The notes beneath the pieces were generated by a model. The model was not told the DNA's origin and made no database searches. It saw only the letters and a list, made by a program, of their open reading frames with translations. This document shows positions 1 through 5,194 of a stretch of 5,211 nucleotides of DNA, piece by piece. Origin of the DNA: Trueperaceae bacterium (GTDB taxonomy: Bacteria > Deinococcota > Deinococci > Deinococcales > Trueperaceae); assembly GCA_029210865.1 (NCBI GenBank), contig JARGGE010000221.1, positions 1 to 5,211 of the forward strand, read 5' to 3'. How positions within the stretch are numbered: position 1 is the first letter of the stretch; each line of letters starts with the position of its first letter. The translations under genes and the position numbers were made by a program.

Positions 1-197
1 GTATTGATCGTGATCCCCCGCGCCTTCTCCTCCGGCGCCTTATCGATCTGATCATAAGACATCGTCGTCACCGACGGATCCGCCGCCGCAGCAGCAAACG
101 TCATCGCCGCCGTCAACGTCGTCTTCCCATGATCCACATGCCCAATCGTCCCCACATTCACATGAGGCTTCGTACGCTCGAACGTCGCTTTCGCCAT
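1..197 (-). CDS. tuf: Translation elongation factor EF-Tu, N-terminal part (cut by window edge)
   Basis: EF-Tu is the cytoplasmic GTPase that delivers aminoacyl-tRNA to the ribosome. The 65 visible codons begin MAKATFERTKPHVNVGTIGH. They contain the P-loop GHVDHGKTT (about residues 19-27) and the start of switch I, ARGITINT, where the window ends. A full protein is about 400 residues, so most of the GTPase domain and domains 2 and 3 lie outside. The ATG at 195-197 is the universal family start and has an AAAGGA ribosome site 7 bases upstream. It is the last gene of a tRNA-tuf operon, 97 bases after tRNA-Thr(GGT). The stretch AAAAADPSV..MSYDQIDKAPEEKARG resembles Deinococcus/Thermus EF-Tu as remembered. 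Codon use is odd: 17 codons end in T and only 4 in C, and all Gly codons are GGG, unlike the C-ended genes to the right. Confidence 0.98.
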   Translation of the reverse strand, partial: MAKATFERTKPHVNVGTIGHVDHGKTTLTAAMTFAAAAADPSVTTMSYDQIDKAPEEKARGITIN

Positions 198-204
198 GGC
201 GGCA

Positions 205-210
205 TCCTTT
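205..210 (-). promoter_or_regulatory. Ribosome binding site of tuf
   Basis: Read on the minus strand this is AAAGGA, separated by 7 bases from the tuf ATG. The sequence and spacing fit a normal Shine-Dalgarno site and support the chosen start. Confidence 0.75.
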
Positions 211-242
211 CGGCGCGGCGATCGCGCCCTCGCAAGGTGGGG

Positions 243-268
243 CCTCAGGCCCAGAGCAGGGCCTGAGG
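243..268 (-). other. Perfect 10-bp hairpin between tRNA-Thr(GGT) and tuf
   Basis: CCTCAGGCCC and GGGCCTGAGG form a perfect 10-bp stem around a 6-base loop (AGAGCA on the plus strand, TGCTCT in the transcript). It lies in the 97-base spacer between the last tRNA of the operon and tuf, ending about 45 bases before the start codon. No run of T follows it in the transcript direction, so it does not look like an ordinary intrinsic terminator. It could protect the 5' end of the tuf mRNA after tRNA processing, be a processing signal, or attenuate transcription into tuf. The function is inference; the structure is seen. Confidence 0.7.
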
Positions 269-294
269 TTCCGGGGTCGTTCCCGCGGTGCGTT

Positions 295-369
<75 letters not shown>

Positions 370-438
370 CTGCGCCCACCGCATCGGCCCCGCGGAGGGC
401 CGGGTTCGAGGCGCACGGGGCGCCCCGAGGGTCGTGCA

Positions 439-514
<76 letters not shown>

Positions 515-518
515 ACGT

Positions 519-604
519 TGGTGGGCAGGGCTGGATTCGAACCAGCGTAGGCATACGCCAACGGATTTACAGTCCGTCCCCTTTAACCACTCGGGCACCT
601 ACCC
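519..604 (-). tRNA. tRNA-Tyr (anticodon GTA)
   Basis: This is an 86-base class II tRNA with the long variable arm typical of bacterial tRNA-Tyr. The acceptor GGGTAGG pairs with CCTGCCC with one G-T wobble. The anticodon stem ACGGA/TCCGT closes loop CTGTAAA, giving anticodon GTA. The T arm is GCTGG-TTCGAAT-CCAGC. Discriminator A and CCA are encoded (CCA at 519-521). It sits between tRNA-Thr(TGT) (45-base spacer) and tRNA-Gly (4-base spacer), at the place of tyrU in the E. coli operon. Confidence 0.97.
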
Positions 605-649
605 ACGTGCGCGTGCGCGTCGTCGTGCGGACCGGCGTCGACCTCGGCG

Positions 650-726
<77 letters not shown>

Positions 727-740
727 TCCCGAGGGCGCGT

Positions 741-763
741 CCCGTGGCCTCTCGGCCACCGGG
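741..763 (-). other. Leader hairpin with GAGA tetraloop upstream of the tRNA array
   Basis: In the transcript GTGGCC and GGCCAC form a 6-bp stem closed by a GAGA (GNRA-type) loop. Past one bulged base the stem extends by three more G-C pairs. It lies between the predicted transcription start near 800 and the 5' end of the first tRNA at 725. A smaller 5-bp hairpin sits at 774-787. They could help processing of the leader. No T run follows, so a terminator is unlikely. Confidence 0.5.
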
Positions 764-807
764 GCCGCCGCGCGGACCTGCGGGTCCTACGGCGCGTCCG
801 AAGAGAA

Positions 808-836
808 AGGCTAGCACGGGGCCCGGGGGGTGTCAA
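808..836 (-). promoter_or_regulatory. Sigma-70-type promoter of the tRNA-tuf operon
   Basis: On the minus strand the -35 box is TTGACA (831-836, a perfect consensus). The spacer is exactly 17 bp and the -10 box is TAGCCT (808-813), preceded by an extended -10 TGC. Transcription should start near 800, about 75 bases before tRNA-Thr(TGT). A strong housekeeping promoter fits a tRNA and EF-Tu operon. The spacer is almost pure G/C. The discriminator after the -10 is pyrimidine-rich (TTCTCTTC) rather than the G/C-rich type usual at stringently controlled promoters. Confidence 0.88.
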
Positions 837-911
837 CCGGCCGACGAGCGCCCTCGGGCGCCGTCAGGGACGGGGGCCGTCCTCCTCGGGACGCTCGTCC
901 GCGAAGCGCTC

Positions 912-920
912 TGCTAGCAT
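912..920 (+). promoter_or_regulatory. Putative extended -10 promoter of the tatA gene run
   Basis: TGC-TAGCAT is an extended -10 element and is nearly identical to the TGC-TAGCCT at the divergent tRNA promoter. No convincing -35 box lies 16-18 bp upstream. Transcription would start near 927, leaving a leader of only about 14 bases that just includes the GGAGG ribosome site at 929-933. The short leader makes this less certain. Confidence 0.5.
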
Positions 921-940
921 GCGTCCACGGAGGTCGCACC

Positions 941-1216
941 ATGCGCATCGGTCCATTCGGGGTCTGGGAGATCCTCATCATCTTGGTCGTCGTGCTCCTC
1001 ATCTTCGGGCCGCGTCGGCTCCCCGAGATGGCCAAGGGGCTCGGCCAGTCCGTCCGCGCGTTCCGCAAGGAACTGCGCGACATGAAGTCGGACCTCGACG
1101 GCGACGACGATCGCCCGGCGAGTAAACCAGCCCAAGCGTCCGCCGCCACGGTGGCGAGCCAGGAGTCGCCGCCGGCGAAGCCCGAGGCCAAGGAGGGCGG
1201 AAACGCCACGTCCTGA
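941..1216 (+). CDS. tatA: Sec-independent protein translocase subunit TatA
   Basis: TatA is the small pore-forming subunit that lets folded proteins with twin-arginine signals cross the cytoplasmic membrane. The 91-residue protein has the family layout: a short N-terminus, one transmembrane helix (about residues 9-22, with a polar Glu10 near its start), the hinge FGPRRLPE (22-29), an amphipathic helix (about 30-48), and a charged, Ala/Pro-rich flexible tail. The hinge marks TatA; a TatB-like long cytoplasmic domain is absent. The ATG has a GGAGG ribosome site 7 bases upstream (929-933). tatC follows with overlap, which supports the call. No tatB is seen, as expected of a minimal TatAC system in which TatA can also do TatB's job; a tatB elsewhere cannot be excluded. 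Confidence 0.95.
   Translation: MRIGPFGVWEILIILVVVLLIFGPRRLPEMAKGLGQSVRAFRKELRDMKSDLDGDDDRPASKPAQASAATVASQESPPAKPEAKEGGNATS
1191..1196 (+). promoter_or_regulatory. Ribosome binding site of tatC, inside tatA
   Basis: AGGAGG is a perfect Shine-Dalgarno sequence inside the end of tatA. It lies 6 bases before the ACG at 1203-1205, which is in frame with tatC. No ATG, GTG or TTG in the tatC frame lies within reach, so this site is the main argument for the proposed ACG start. Confidence 0.65.
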
Positions 1217-2009
1217 CGACAGGACCACCGCCGGCCGCCCGTGGCGCCCTCGCCACGGGCGCCGTCGTGTCCGCGACACCGCCGCGTCGCTCTTCGACCA
1301 CCTCGACGAGCTGCGCAACCGGTTGTTCGTCGCCCTCGCCGGCTGGGTGGTGGCGGCGGGCGTGATGTTCGCGTTCCGCTTCGACGTCCTGCGCTGGCTC
1401 CAGCGCCCGCTCCCCGAGGAGATGAGGCTCACCTTCTTCTCGATCCTCGAGCCGTTCACGGCCTCGATGCAGATCGCCTCGTTCTTCGGGCTGGTCATCG
1501 CCTCGCCGGTCATCGTCTCTCAGGTCTGGGCCTTCATCGCCCCCGGGCTCTACCCCGAGGAGCGGAAGTTCGGCGTCCCCTTCATCCTGATGACCGCGCT
1601 TGCCTTCGCCAGCGGCGTCGCCTTCTCGTACTACCTGGTGCTGCCGGTCACCATCCCGGTGCTGCTCGCCTTCCTGGGCGACGAGGCGCAGGGCTTCCTG
1701 TCGATCGGCCGCTACATCGGCAACGTGCTCCTGCTCATGGGCGTCTTCGGCCTCATGTTCGAGCTCCCGGTGCTCGGCTACCTGCTCGCGCGCCTCGGCG
1801 TGGTGCAGGCCGCGACGCTGCGGCGCACGCGGCGCACCGCGATCCTCGTCCTGCTCGTCGCCGCGGCCGGGCTGTCGCCGACCGGCGACCCCTTCAACTT
1901 CGCCCTGGTGGCGCTCCCGCTGCTCGTCCTGTACGAGGTCTCGATCTTCGTCGTCGCCGCCGCCGAGCGGCGCGGCGAGCGCACGACCGCCGCCGAACCG
2001 CCCGCCTGA
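1203..2009 (+). CDS. tatC: Sec-independent protein translocase subunit TatC
   Basis: TatC is the multi-spanning membrane receptor that binds twin-arginine signal peptides and recruits TatA. From 1203 it would be 268 residues, close to the usual 240-270, with six hydrophobic segments. Family marks are HLDELRNRL (residues 33-41, the N-terminal signal-binding region), LEPFTASMQ (about 82-89), PGLYPEERK (about 114-122, with the conserved acidic residue) and FELP (about 186-189, the second conserved Glu). The start is the oddity: the frame has no ATG, GTG or TTG between the conserved HLDELRNRL and the ribosome site. The first usual start codon, TTG at 1323, would delete that motif. I place the start at ACG 1203, giving a 14-base overlap with tatA. 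A mutated or misread ATG is the alternative. The product call is sure; the start is not. Confidence 0.93.
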   Translation, partial: TPRPDDRTTAGRPWRPRHGRRRVRDTAASLFDHLDELRNRLFVALAGWVVAAGVMFAFRFDVLRWLQRPLPEEMRLTFFSILEPFTASMQIASFFGLVIASPVIVSQVWAFIAPGLYPEERKFGVPFILMTALAFASGVAFSYYLVLPVTIPVLLAFLGDEAQGFLSIGRYIGNVLLLMGVFGLMFELPVLGYLLARLGVVQAATLRRTRRTAILVLLVAAAGLSPTGDPFNFALVALPLLVLYEVSIFVVAAAERRGERTTAAEPPA

Positions 2010-2058
2010 CCGGCGCACGAGCGCCCGCCCCACGCGCCGCCGGCGCCCGGAGGACCGC

Positions 2059-3162
2059 ATGGACGACCAGATCACCGCGCTGCGCGCGCGCATCGACGCC
2101 CTGAACCTCGAGCTCCTCGAGCGCCTGTCGGCACGTGCCCAGGTGGCCGAGGAGATCGGGCGCTTGCAGACCGCCCAGGGCCGCTCGCACTACGACCCCG
2201 TCCGCGAGCAGGCGATGCTCGATGCGCTCGTGGCCGCCAACCACGGCCCCTTCTCCGACGCGACCGTCAAGAGCCTCCTCAAGCAGGTCTTCCAGGCCTC
2301 GATGCAGCTCGAGGAGGAGCAGGACAAGGTCCAGTACCTCACCTCGAGGCGCCACCACCGCGCGGACACGGTCGTCTGGGTCGGCGACGTACCGATCGGC
2401 GGCGACCACCCCGCGGTGCTCGTCGCCGGCCCGTGCGCGATCGAGTCGCGCGAGCAGGTCGAGGCTACCGCCGCCCACGTCGCCTCGCGCGGGGTGCGCC
2501 TGTTCCGCGGGGGCGCGTACAAGCCGCGCACCGACCCCTACAGCTTCCAGGGCCTCGGCGAGGAGGGGCTGCGGCTCGGTCGCGCCGCGTGCGACGCGCA
2601 CGGACTGAAGTTCGTGGCCGAGCTGATGGACGCCGCCGACCTGCCCGTGTTCGAGCGCAGCGTCGACGTGATCCAGATCGGCGCGCGCAACATGCAGAAC
2701 TTCCGACTGCTCAAGGCCGTCGGTCGGTCGAAGCTGCCGGTGCTCCTCAAGCGCGGTCTGTCGGCGACCATCGAGGAGTGGGTCATGGCCGCCGAGTACC
2801 TCCTGCACGAGGGCAACCCGAACGTCATCCTCTGCGAGCGCGGCATCCGCACCTTCGAGCGCTTCACGCGCAACACGCTCGACGTCTCGGCCGTGGCGCT
2901 CGCCAAGCTCGAGACGCACCTGCCGGTGCTCGTCGACGTGACCCACTCCGGCGGTCGGCGCGACCTGCTGGTCCCGCTCACCAAGGCGGCGCTGGCCGTC
3001 GGGGCCGACGGCATCATGCTCGAGGTCCACCCCAACCCGGCAGTGGCGCTGTCCGACCAGAAGCAACAGGTGGACTTCGAGGGCTTCGACGCGTACCTCG
3101 ACGCCACCCTCTTCCCCGAGACGCTCTCGCCGGGCCGCACCGAGCTCTACACGGAGCGTTAG
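2059..3162 (+). CDS. aroF: Bifunctional chorismate mutase (AroQ) / 3-deoxy-7-phosphoheptulonate synthase (DAHP synthase, type I beta)
   Basis: DAHP synthase joins phosphoenolpyruvate and erythrose 4-phosphate in the first step of the shikimate pathway. Residues 1-95 form an all-helical AroQ chorismate mutase domain (LRARIDALN, HYDPVRE). Residues from about 103 form the synthase barrel: VAGPCAIES with metal-ligand Cys126, RGGAYKPRT, IQIGARNMQNF, LLKRGLSATIEEW, ILCERGIRTFE, DVTHSGGRRDLL and EVHPNPAVALSDQ. At 367 residues the layout matches the B. subtilis AroA fusion, in which the mutase domain gives feedback inhibition by chorismate and prephenate. Mutase residues R9, R26, D46, R49 and E50 align with E. 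coli R11, R28, D48, R51 and E52, but Q37 stands where E. coli has catalytic K39. The mutase may therefore be weak or only regulatory. The ATG has GGAGG 5 bases upstream. It lies 49 bases after tatC and 1 base before the next gene. Confidence 0.96.
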   Translation: MDDQITALRARIDALNLELLERLSARAQVAEEIGRLQTAQGRSHYDPVREQAMLDALVAANHGPFSDATVKSLLKQVFQASMQLEEEQDKVQYLTSRRHHRADTVVWVGDVPIGGDHPAVLVAGPCAIESREQVEATAAHVASRGVRLFRGGAYKPRTDPYSFQGLGEEGLRLGRAACDAHGLKFVAELMDAADLPVFERSVDVIQIGARNMQNFRLLKAVGRSKLPVLLKRGLSATIEEWVMAAEYLLHEGNPNVILCERGIRTFERFTRNTLDVSAVALAKLETHLPVLVDVTHSGGRRDLLVPLTKAALAVGADGIMLEVHPNPAVALSDQKQQVDFEGFDAYLDATLFPETLSPGRTELYTER

Positions 3163-3163
3163 C

Positions 3164-4216
3164 GTGCTGCGCGACGTGCTGGCCTGGGCCTTCCGGCGCG
3201 CCGACGCGACGCCCGAGTTCACGCCCGAGACCTGTCTGGTGCACCATGGCGCGCGCTGCACCGCGTGCGCGGACGCGTGCCCGCACGACGCGATCCGGAT
3301 CACGCGCACCGTCGTCATCGACGAGATCGACTGCACCGGCTGCGGGCTGTGCGTCGCGGCCTGCCCCACCCACGCGCTCGCCCCTCGGGGCGCCAACCCG
3401 ATCGCCCGCGACGTGCGCTGCTCGCGCGTCGCCGGCGACGCCGCCTCCGTCCCGTGCCTGGCGCGCCTGGAGGCGAGCGACCTGGTGCGCATGGGCGCCA
3501 ACGCCGAGCGGGTCACGCTCGGCCGCGGTCCCTGCGGCGACTGCGACGTCGGCGGTCCCGAGGTGCCCGAACGGATCGCGGAGACCATCGCCAGCGCCGC
3601 GGCCCTGCTCGCGGTGCACGGGCGCCCGCTCGACGTCGACGTCGTCGAGACCGAGCGCCTCGACCCGAGCGTCGACCCTCGGGCGCTATCGCGGCGCGAC
3701 CTGCTCCGGTCCGGCTGGAGCCAGGTGAAGCTGGCCGGCGGCGCCGTGATGGCGCCGCTCGAACGGCTCGCACCCGAGGCGCCGCGCGACGACGGCCGGG
3801 TCGCCTTGCCGACCGAGCACCTGAGGCGCCTGCGTGCGCTCGAGGTGGCCGACCTGGACGCCGCGGCGACCGTGCCGTGGCCGCTGCCGGTCGTCGCCGA
3901 CGGCTGCATCTTCTGCCCCGCCTGCACCCGCGTCTGCCCCACCGACGCCATCCGGCGGGTGTTCGACGAGGCGCCTGACGGCGGACCGACCGGCGGGGTC
4001 GGCGGCGTCCGCGGCGCCCAGGGCGCGATGCGCATCGAGCTCGAACCCGACCGTTGCGTCGGCTGCGACGCCTGCGTCGACGTGTGCCCGGTGCACGTCG
4101 TCTCGATGCGGCCGACGACGACCTGGGGCGACCTGACGGCGGGCACCCGCACCGTGGCCTCGTCCGCCGATCGACCGTCGGGCGAAGCGGGCGTCGTCCC
4201 TCGCGGCCCGTCGTAG
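3164..4216 (+). CDS. Multi-cluster 4Fe-4S ferredoxin-type protein with internal twin-arginine motif
   Basis: Probably an electron carrier with up to four iron-sulfur clusters; substrate and partners are unknown. The N-terminal module has C32..C35...C39P, whose first canonical Cys is replaced by Gly29 (C24 may substitute), and the full set C57..C60..C63...C67P. A middle region holds C86, C98 and C124..C127, possibly another metal site. At 176-182 comes SRRDLLR, followed by a weakly hydrophobic stretch (LAGGAVMAP), like the start of a Tat or NapF-type protein. The C-terminal module has two full sets: C248..C251..C254...C258P and C298..C301..C304...C308P. The protein looks like a fusion of two ferredoxin modules. 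The GTG start is 1 base after the DAHP synthase stop, with GGAG 7 bases upstream, so translation is probably coupled. No N-terminal signal peptide is seen, so it is probably cytoplasmic. Confidence 0.85.
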   Translation: MLRDVLAWAFRRADATPEFTPETCLVHHGARCTACADACPHDAIRITRTVVIDEIDCTGCGLCVAACPTHALAPRGANPIARDVRCSRVAGDAASVPCLARLEASDLVRMGANAERVTLGRGPCGDCDVGGPEVPERIAETIASAAALLAVHGRPLDVDVVETERLDPSVDPRALSRRDLLRSGWSQVKLAGGAVMAPLERLAPEAPRDDGRVALPTEHLRRLRALEVADLDAAATVPWPLPVVADGCIFCPACTRVCPTDAIRRVFDEAPDGGPTGGVGGVRGAQGAMRIELEPDRCVGCDACVDVCPVHVVSMRPTTTWGDLTAGTRTVASSADRPSGEAGVVPRGPS

Positions 4217-4225
4217 GATGACGGC

Positions 4226-4471
4226 ATGACCGTCGACGAGTGGGTCTTCGAGGCGCTCGAGCGCGCCGGCACCCACGGCGCCACCGTGCGCGAGCTGCAG
4301 CGGTCCATCGACGAACACCACTACGAGGAGCTGGCCATCGACACGATCGAGGCCGCCCTCGCCTCGCTGGCAAGCGCCGGCCGTGCCACCGCGCACGACG
4401 ACGGCCGCTGGCACCCCGTCCGCACGACGACCAAGGAGGACGCGCTGCGGCGCCTGTTCGGCGACGGCTGA
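4226..4471 (+). CDS. Small winged-helix-like protein of unknown function
   Basis: An 81-residue soluble protein that I do not recognise by name. Predicted order is helix (DEWVFEALERAG, about 4-15), helix (TVRELQRSI, 20-28), helix (IDTIEAALASLASAG, 38-52), then a short beta hairpin (RATAHDDGRWHPV) and a charged tail. That is the layout of a winged helix-turn-helix fold, so DNA binding is plausible. Some winged helices bind proteins instead. The ATG has AGGA at 4215-4218, overlapping the stop of the iron-sulfur gene, with 7 bases spacing. TAGGAT at 4214-4219 also resembles a -10 box placed to give a leaderless transcript, but no -35 is visible. It sits between the iron-sulfur protein and the acyl-CoA dehydrogenase in one run and could regulate either. 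Confidence 0.8.
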   Translation: MTVDEWVFEALERAGTHGATVRELQRSIDEHHYEELAIDTIEAALASLASAGRATAHDDGRWHPVRTTTKEDALRRLFGDG

Positions 4472-4489
4472 CCGCGCGCACACGCGACC

Positions 4490-5194
4490 ATGACCACCCC
4501 GACCGGCGTTCGTCTCGACGACTTCTACGACCTCGACGCCACCCTCGACCCCGAAGAGCGGATGATCCGCGACGGCGTCCGCGAGTACGTGCGCGGCGAA
4601 CTGCTGCCCCACGTCGCCGACTGGTGGACCGAGGGCACCCTCCCCGCCGACCTCGCGCCGCGCCTGGGCGCCCAGGGCTTCCTGGGCGTCACCTTCCCCG
4701 AAGCCTACGGCGGCGCGGGCGCGAGCGCCACCGCCTACGGCCTCCTCAACCGCGAGATCGAGTACGTCGACTCGGGCCTGCGCAGCTTCGTCAGCGTCCA
4801 GTCGAGCCTCGTCATGTACCCCATCCAGCGCTGGGCGCGCGAGGAGGTCAAGCGGTCCTGGCTCCCGCGCCTCGCCTCGGGCGACGCGGTCGGGTGCTTC
4901 GGGCTCACCGAACCGGACGCCGGCAGCGACCCCGGTGCGATGCGGACCCGCTGCCGACGCGTCGGCGACGACTGGGTGATCACGGGCGTCAAGCGCTGGA
5001 TCACGAGCGGCTCGCGAGCGGACGTCGCGATCGTCTGGGCGCGCGAAGAGGGCGGCGACGGCCGCGTGCTCGGCTTCGTCGTCGACACCGACCGGCCCGG
5101 CTTCCAAGCCGTCGACATCAAGACCAAGGCCTCGATGCGGGCGTCTTCAAACTCCAAGATGGCGCCACACCCGCGGCAGATCAGGTGGTCGTGA
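4490..5194 (+). CDS. Acyl-CoA dehydrogenase, glutaryl-CoA dehydrogenase-like, broken at its 3' end
   Basis: This is a flavin enzyme that oxidises acyl-CoA thioesters and passes electrons to electron-transfer flavoprotein. Visible marks are the N-terminal helical region, PEAYGGAG, the FAD-binding CFGLTEPDAGSDPGAM (about 136-151) and WITSGSRADVAIVWAR. The segment REIEYVDSGLRSFVSVQSS keeps Glu91, Arg98 and Ser99, at the places of human glutaryl-CoA dehydrogenase E87, R94 and S95, so glutaryl-CoA is a reasonable substrate. Family likeness ends at KASMRAS (about 213-219, near 5146). The last 15 residues before the stop at 5192-5194 are unlike the family. About 175 residues are missing, including the C-terminal helical bundle and the catalytic Glu, so this reading cannot be active. 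The ATG is 18 bases after the winged-helix gene and has no clear ribosome site. Confidence 0.9.
   Translation: MTTPTGVRLDDFYDLDATLDPEERMIRDGVREYVRGELLPHVADWWTEGTLPADLAPRLGAQGFLGVTFPEAYGGAGASATAYGLLNREIEYVDSGLRSFVSVQSSLVMYPIQRWAREEVKRSWLPRLASGDAVGCFGLTEPDAGSDPGAMRTRCRRVGDDWVITGVKRWITSGSRADVAIVWAREEGGDGRVLGFVVDTDRPGFQAVDIKTKASMRASSNSKMAPHPRQIRWS
5128..5145. other. Chimeric junction between acyl-CoA dehydrogenase and Fur-family gene
   Basis: The plus-strand reading fits acyl-CoA dehydrogenase through KASMRAS. The minus-strand reading fits Fur from the right edge down to IEA. Both fits share roughly gcctcgatgcgggcgtc, so the crossover lies somewhere in these bases. A shared short sequence at a breakpoint near a fragment end is typical of an assembly chimera, but a microhomology rearrangement would look the same. 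Confidence 0.75.

Noticed and set aside
401..412. GGGTTCGAG on the plus strand, resembling a tRNA T-arm
   Set aside because: No acceptor, D or anticodon stem can be built around it, and the real tRNAs here are all on the minus strand.
741..763. The GAGA hairpin as an intrinsic terminator
   Set aside because: No T run follows on either strand, and it lies inside the leader of the tRNA operon downstream of its promoter.
1208..1220. A +1 frameshift at TCC-TGA-C fusing TatA to TatC, like the release factor 2 shift site
   Set aside because: The peptidyl-tRNA would have to re-pair from TCC to CCT, a poor match, and the Shine-Dalgarno-like stretch is too far upstream to stimulate the shift. Separate initiation from AGGAGG is simpler.
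1323..2009. tatC starting at TTG 1323
   Set aside because: It would remove HLDELRNRL, a conserved and functional part of TatC, and TTG 1323 has no ribosome site.
1894..4308. Very long open frame on the minus strand, and other long antisense frames such as 3686-5107 and 999-2093
   Set aside because: They lie opposite clearly recognisable proteins, have low-complexity Arg/Ala/Ser/Gly-rich translations and show no family motifs. In GC-rich DNA stop codons are rare, so such shadows are expected.
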